DNA of 64,000 bases from Anaerolineae bacterium (GTDB taxonomy: Bacteria > Chloroflexota > Anaerolineae > Anaerolineales > UBA4823). Position numbers and translations under genes: made by a program. The stretch spans positions 1-64,000 of the forward strand of contig QEXX01000088.1 of assembly GCA_003130835.1 (NCBI GenBank). Direction: 5' to 3'. Shown here piece after piece: positions 59,446 through 64,000 of this stretch (within the stretch, counting starts at the first letter, position 1; every line of letters begins with the position of its first letter). Under the pieces are notes generated by a model. The model was given only the letters and a program-made list of their open reading frames with translations. It was not told the origin of the DNA and searched no databases.

Positions 59446-61188
59446 TTAGCGATCTAATTCACCTAAAACGATATCAATCGAACCCAATATGGCAACCGCA
59501 TCGGCAACTTTGTTGCCTTTCGCCATGGTTTCCAATGCCGTGATGTTGACAAAAGATGGTGCACGAACATGATATCGCCACGGATTAGGTTTTCCATTGG
59601 AAACCACATAATACCCCAACTCTCCTTTCGGAGCTTCTACCCGACCATAGGCTTCGCCCGGAGGAACTCGCACCTGGTACTGCGGTTTGCCGGCCTGAAT
59701 TGGACCTTCTGGGAGATCACGAATGGCTTGTTGGAGAATGCGGATGCTTTGGCGGATTTCATCCATGCGCACGAGATAACGGTCGTACACATCGCCATGG
59801 TAGCGCACTGCTACGTCGAACTCAAACCGATCGTAAATGCTATAGGGATCCGCGCGACGGATATCATACGGCACACCAGAAGCTCTTAGCAAAGGACCGC
59901 TTGCAGAATAGGCAATTGCTTGCTCAGGGGTCAAGACACCCACCCCCTCACAGCGAGCGCGGATAATTTCATTATTTGTCAGGTACAAATCGAGCTCATC
60001 AATCCGCCGTGGCAACCTCTCGTACACAAGGTCACGCATTTTCTCATAGACGCCTTCTGGCAAATCCCGTGCAACCCCTCCAAAACGGAAGTAATTACAC
60101 ATCATCCGTGAACCAGCTACCGCCTCGAAGATGTCCAAGATTAATTCTCGCTCCTCAATGGCGTATAACATCGGGGTAAAGTAAGCCCCCAAATCGTTGA
60201 GCAGTGATCCAATGGCGAAGAGGTGATTGCTGATCCGAGTGAATTCCGCCATAATCACCCGCAAGTATTCAGCTCTCTCTGGGGGTTTGATGCCCATCAA
60301 TTTTTCGACCGCTATAGCATAACCGAAATTGTTGCTCATTGAGGACAGATAGTCCAAGCGGTCTGTAAAGGGCATGTTCATTAGGTAGGTATTCCGCTCG
60401 CCAATCTTTTCATGGTTGCGATGTAGATACCCCATGACCGGCTTCAACGCTCGAATCGTCTCGCCCTCCAGCAAAACCACCATACGGAATACCCCATGCG
60501 TCGAGGGATGTTGAGGGCCCAAATTGACAATCAGAGTATCCGTCTTGAGCGAAGAATCCGAAAGGCTAGATTGGATTTTGGTCAAACTAGCATAGAGAGA
60601 GGAATCGTTATCGGGAATCCATTTATCTGGGTCAAAATCGGCGGGATAATCGACGTTTTTATGAAATGGATTTTTATCCTCGATCCGGTAGACATGTCCA
60701 TCTGGCCAGCGGCTCTTAAAGGGTTTTGCGTCCTCCTCATAATAAGGTTCACGCCAATCCTTGCGTAACGGGTGGCCTGCAAATCCTTCCCACATCAAGA
60801 TGCGCCGCAAGTCCGGATGGCCTTCGTAGCGAATGCCCAATAAATCCCACGCTTCTCTCTCTTGGAACTCTGCGCCCGGATAGAGCGAGACCAGAGACGG
60901 AACAACTGCTTGATCACGGGGCGTTTGCACCTTTAGAACCAGCGCAGGTCCGCCAATCGTGCGGTAAAAGTGATAGACCGATTCCATCAAGCCATCTGGA
61001 AGATAATCTACGCCTGTCACCGAAGAGAGGTAGTCATATCCCATCTCATCACGCACGGTCTTGGCAACATCGAGTAACGCCTCTGCCTTGACGATATATC
61101 CCTCATACCCCTTGCGTTCATCTCGCTTTACGGATTCAGGAAATCTTTCGGTTAAGTCCATCTCTGTCAACACTACTTGTTCGGTCAT
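59446..61188 (-). CDS. nuoCD: NADH-quinone oxidoreductase subunits C/D fused
   Basis: NuoC: ERE-AWDLLGIRYEGHPDLRRILMWEGFAGHPLRKDW; NuoD: VNLGPQHPSTHGVFRMVVLLEGE, GYLHRNHEKIGE. Confidence 0.94.
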   Translation of the reverse strand: MTEQVVLTEMDLTERFPESVKRDERKGYEGYIVKAEALLDVAKTVRDEMGYDYLSSVTGVDYLPDGLMESVYHFYRTIGGPALVLKVQTPRDQAVVPSLVSLYPGAEFQEREAWDLLGIRYEGHPDLRRILMWEGFAGHPLRKDWREPYYEEDAKPFKSRWPDGHVYRIEDKNPFHKNVDYPADFDPDKWIPDNDSSLYASLTKIQSSLSDSSLKTDTLIVNLGPQHPSTHGVFRMVVLLEGETIRALKPVMGYLHRNHEKIGERNTYLMNMPFTDRLDYLSSMSNNFGYAIAVEKLMGIKPPERAEYLRVIMAEFTRISNHLFAIGSLLNDLGAYFTPMLYAIEERELILDIFEAVAGSRMMCNYFRFGGVARDLPEGVYEKMRDLVYERLPRRIDELDLYLTNNEIIRARCEGVGVLTPEQAIAYSASGPLLRASGVPYDIRRADPYSIYDRFEFDVAVRYHGDVYDRYLVRMDEIRQSIRILQQAIRDLPEGPIQAGKPQYQVRVPPGEAYGRVEAPKGELGYYVVSNGKPNPWRYHVRAPSFVNITALETMAKGNKVADAVAILGSIDIVLGELDR

Positions 61189-61204
61189 TTTCCCTTTCTC
61201 CATC

Positions 61205-61873
61205 TTATGCAGGATTTACCCCTTCTTGCGCCGTAGCTTCGGCTTGACCTTCCATCGATTTTTTCTGAGAGTACTCGCGGATTAATTCATACTCCCGCGG
61301 GTCCATAATATCCGGGCCTAAAACAGGCACCGGAATCACTTCTGAGACCCCTTTCTTATACCAGCGCGCCTCCCGTAACGTTTGATTGTCGATCTTCTTT
61401 TGAAGTGTAATCAATCCATGCAGCAGAGCCTGCGGTGTCGGAGGACAACCTGGAATGTACACATCAACAGGAATATAGTTGTCGATTCCAGAGACAACAT
61501 TGTAGCCTTCCTTGAAAGGCCCTCCTCCAGAAGCACAGGCGCCCATGGCAACCACATATTTGGGTTCGGGCATCTGGTTATATAACCGGACGATCTGCGG
61601 AACCATCTTCTTGGTCACTGTGCCGGATACCAGCAGTAGATCTGCTTGGCGTGGACTCGGCCGCATCACTTCCATCCCGAAACGAGCAAAATCAAAGCGG
61701 CTGGCAGCCGTGCAGATCATTTCAATCGCGCAGCAAGCTAAACCAAACATCATCGGCCAGATAGAAGACCGCCGACTCCAGTTGTAGATGCGGTCAATAG
61801 TTGTCACAGCAACTTGATTTTTAATCTCCGGGGGTATTTCGTAACCGGGCTTATTGAGTTCAGTGTCTGTCAT
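61205..61873 (-). CDS. nuoB: NADH-quinone oxidoreductase subunit B
   Basis: [63 protein letters not shown]. Confidence 0.96.
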   Translation of the reverse strand: MTDTELNKPGYEIPPEIKNQVAVTTIDRIYNWSRRSSIWPMMFGLACCAIEMICTAASRFDFARFGMEVMRPSPRQADLLLVSGTVTKKMVPQIVRLYNQMPEPKYVVAMGACASGGGPFKEGYNVVSGIDNYIPVDVYIPGCPPTPQALLHGLITLQKKIDNQTLREARWYKKGVSEVIPVPVLGPDIMDPREYELIREYSQKKSMEGQAEATAQEGVNPA

Positions 61874-62085
61874 GGATTGACCTCCTCATACCAAGTATTG
61901 AAGATTTGGAGCAAAATATCATCGTTGACAATCGAAGGATCATCGTCAAACTCTGCCAATGCTAAAATCCACTCGCACAAAGTTCCCAAAGAAAGACTCT
62001 CAAAATTTACAGAAGGATGGCTTCGTTTCAAACATTGCACGATCCCAAAGGTATCATCCCAGTTCAATCTTTCTTCTACAGCCAT
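61870..62085 (-). CDS. iscX: IscX (YfhJ)-like Fe-S assembly protein
   Basis: [62 protein letters not shown]; -10 TATAAT 7 nt before ATG 62085; ATGA overlap with nuoB. Confidence 0.85.
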   Translation of the reverse strand: MAVEERLNWDDTFGIVQCLKRSHPSVNFESLSLGTLCEWILALAEFDDDPSIVNDDILLQIFNTWYEEVNP

Positions 62086-62092
62086 TAGCGCC

Positions 62093-62121
62093 ATTATAAT
62101 CGGGTCATAGGATTTGGTCAA
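62093..62121 (-). promoter_or_regulatory. iscX-nuo promoter TTGACC-N17-TATAAT (leaderless)
   Basis: Read on minus strand. Confidence 0.7.
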
Positions 62122-62132
62122 GCTAGAATATA

Positions 62133-62148
62133 GCAAATATATATTTGC
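62133..62148. promoter_or_regulatory. Perfect palindrome GCAAATATATATTTGC in the SufR-like/iscX divergent promoter region
   Basis: 16-bp self-complementary; overlaps the -35 of the regulator promoter. Confidence 0.75.
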
Positions 62149-62173
62149 GTTAATGACCTGGTTGAGATATAAT
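62145..62173 (+). promoter_or_regulatory. Promoter of SufR-like regulator TTGCGT-N17-TATAAT, 7 nt before ATG (leaderless)
   Basis: 17-bp spacer; -10 directly upstream of ATG 62181. Confidence 0.65.
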
Positions 62174-62180
62174 ACGAACG

Positions 62181-62804
62181 ATGGCGCCAACACGCACGAA
62201 AATTCTTGCTTTCTTAGAAAAACGAGGGTCTGCTTCCGCAATAGAATTGAGCCATGCCCTGCAATTGACCCCTGCCAACATCCGTCATCACCTACGGGTC
62301 TTGCAAAAAGAAGGGGTGGTCATTGCCATCCGTGTCGATCGTACCCACGAACGCGGTCGCCCTGCCTATTTATTTGCCCTTCGTGAACAACAAAAAGCTC
62401 ACAACCTTGACCGTTTGTGTGGTGCATTCCTGCAACACTTGCGCGCCGCAGCCTCGCCGCATGAAAAAGACTCCGTGCTTCGTTCCATTGCCCAACAAAT
62501 GGCGGCGATGAAACCAACTTCTCCCGCGCTGAACCTCACCCAAAGATTAATGGCTACCATGAAAACCCTAAACGAGATGTCTTACAAAGCAAGTTGGGAA
62601 GCACACCGCGAGTCTCCAACCATTAAGTTTGCTCATTGCCCTTATGCATCCATCATAGATTCTTTTCCAGAACTCTGTCAAATCGATCAATATCTCCTAG
62701 AAGCTCTGATGCAATGCTCAATCGAAACTGTATCCACACAAGAGAGCACCCCGACAGGGGAGTTTATCTGTCGTTTTCGCTTACGGCAGCCCAAACCATC
62801 GTAA
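62181..62804 (+). CDS. SufR-like winged-helix regulator with four C-terminal Cys
   Basis: HTH ILAFLEKRGSASAIELSHALQLTPANIRHHLRVLQKEGVV; HCPYASIIDSFPELCQIDQYLLEALMQCSIE...GEFICRF (C-x12-C-x12-C-x17-C). Confidence 0.75.
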   Translation: MAPTRTKILAFLEKRGSASAIELSHALQLTPANIRHHLRVLQKEGVVIAIRVDRTHERGRPAYLFALREQQKAHNLDRLCGAFLQHLRAAASPHEKDSVLRSIAQQMAAMKPTSPALNLTQRLMATMKTLNEMSYKASWEAHRESPTIKFAHCPYASIIDSFPELCQIDQYLLEALMQCSIETVSTQESTPTGEFICRFRLRQPKPS

Positions 62805-62972
62805 TCAGACCCGACTTCTTCTGATAAAAACCACCTTCAAGCCCTTTTTTACGGCTGATTGATTGCCAACCAACTAGAATGAATCCCTGACCACTTTCTT
62901 TGGTAGAATCTAGCCAAACTTTTTCCCAACCCAACCACTGGACTGATTCAATATCGAATGGGATTTACCGCC

Positions 62973-63404
62973 ATGAAACAAACGCAAAAACGGAAGCGAA
63001 TGCCATTCCAGGCCGATCTTGGGCAGATAAAAAGGTTATTGTATTTCCCCATCACCCTGCTGATGCTAGCCGCCTGTGCCTCCTCTGCCAATTTACCGAA
63101 TCAGGTGATCGAAGCTTATTATCAAGCCCTAACCCTGAAAGACTTAAACACCATGATCTCTCTAGCTTGCCCAGAATGGGAGGAGCAAGCCCGCAATGAA
63201 TACAACTCCTTTGGGGCAGTAACCACGCAATTGCAAGACCTGAAATGTGAAACCGCCTCGCAGGATCAATCCAAAGCATTAGTCACTTGTCGCGGCAAGA
63301 TTATTGCCAATTATGAGAATGAAGTATTAGAAATCGACTTATCCAAACTTAAATTTCAAGTTGTTCAACGAGGCGGGAATTGGTTGTTTTGCGGTTACCC
63401 CTAA
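62973..63404 (+). CDS. Hypothetical lipoprotein
   Basis: Signal sequence LLYFPITLLMLAACAS, then small NTF2/Lumazine-like fold style region VIEAYYQALTLKDLNTMISLACPEW. Confidence 0.55.
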   Translation: MKQTQKRKRMPFQADLGQIKRLLYFPITLLMLAACASSANLPNQVIEAYYQALTLKDLNTMISLACPEWEEQARNEYNSFGAVTTQLQDLKCETASQDQSKALVTCRGKIIANYENEVLEIDLSKLKFQVVQRGGNWLFCGYP

Positions 63405-63433
63405 TCCATGTAGCCTCCTATTAGAGAGCATCC

Positions 63434-63553
63434 ATGTTATCCAAACTCTTCTCAAAAGAAAATCTTTATGCTATCCTGCTTTGTCTGATGTTAATCGCTT
63501 TAATTGTGTTAACAGCCGATACCGCCCCCGTCTGGATTTACCAGGGGTTTTAG
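63434..63553 (+). CDS. 39-aa single-TM microprotein with DltX-like C-terminus (MLSKLFSKENLYAILLCLMLIALIVLTADTAPVWIYQGF)
   Basis: TM segment then C-terminal WIYQGF, compare DltX FIYNEF; stop immediately followed by the next ATG. Confidence 0.65.
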   Translation: MLSKLFSKENLYAILLCLMLIALIVLTADTAPVWIYQGF

Positions 63554-64000
63554 ATGTCCATCCAACAAGTCCTATTATTAGTCTTCCTGGCTTTCCTGTG
63601 TGGAAGAGTCAAGAACCACCGCATCCGTAATTTCCTCCTCATCGTCTCAAGTTTCGTAATTTTCTATCGCTTTCAAACTGCAACCCCCATCTTCTTTCTC
63701 GATTTTTGGTTACCCACATTCGCTATCCTCATGGCTCTTACCGTGTGGGCAGCTACGCAAACCAGCCTTAAGAAGGCACTTAAGGACAATCTTCAAACTC
63801 TAGTCATTGCGCTGCTCGTTATTTCTCTAATCTCCGCCAATCGCTATTTGACCCTTTGCTGCATCACTGCCACACGTCCTCCTCATCTCTGGGTTGTCCT
63901 TTCATTTATTGTCATTTTTTTTATCCTATTGGCAGTATTTGTCCTGGCAATTCCCCATGGGACTCGGCTTGGATTGTTGATCATAGCCTTCATCGCTATC
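63554..64000 (+). CDS. Polytopic membrane protein, possible MBOAT/DltB-like N-terminal part; truncated by window end
   Basis: Open frame to window end; HRIRNFLLIVSSFVIFYRFQ resembles the MBOAT N-terminal RN-LLL-SL-FY pattern. Confidence 0.55.
   Translation, partial: MSIQQVLLLVFLAFLCGRVKNHRIRNFLLIVSSFVIFYRFQTATPIFFLDFWLPTFAILMALTVWAATQTSLKKALKDNLQTLVIALLVISLISANRYLTLCCITATRPPHLWVVLSFIVIFFILLAVFVLAIPHGTRLGLLIIAFIAI

Overview
This 64 kb window is a gene-dense bacterial chromosome segment. Gene content and style (NBR1/PT-rich lipoproteins, SHMT-GcvT fusion, 'baseplate J' envelope protein, MsiK-like ATPase) suggest Chloroflexota, probably Anaerolineae; this is inference only. Most of it is housekeeping: valS with a T-box leader, alaS, mutS, ruvX, mltG, fmt, ruvB-queA-DUF2905, upp, fbp, psuK/psuG, korAB, mrp, ricT, a partial nuo cluster, tRNA-Val(TAC) and tRNA-Leu(TAA). 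The strongest candidate for an undescribed system is at 46574-50702 (minus strand): a 71-aa Nif11/RiPP-leader-like peptide ending ...SMYLGWR, an overlapping ComQ-like isoprenyl-transferase homolog, and a PDZ/polytopic-membrane histidine kinase resembling ComP in its sensor half. Together they look like a ComQXP-type prenylated-peptide signalling locus outside Firmicutes. Other notable items: (i) a DltX-like microprotein (C-terminus WIYQGF) directly before an MBOAT-like protein at the right edge; (ii) an SHMT-GcvT fusion whose middle segment looks like a second, degenerate GcvT-like copy; (iii) a SufR-like regulator divergent from iscX-nuoB-nuoCD with a 16-bp palindrome and apparently leaderless transcripts on both sides; (iv) a perfect 24-bp palindrome over the mutS promoter; (v) repeated -10/N6-7/ATG leaderless promoter geometry. 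Everything here is from reading the sequence; no database search was run.
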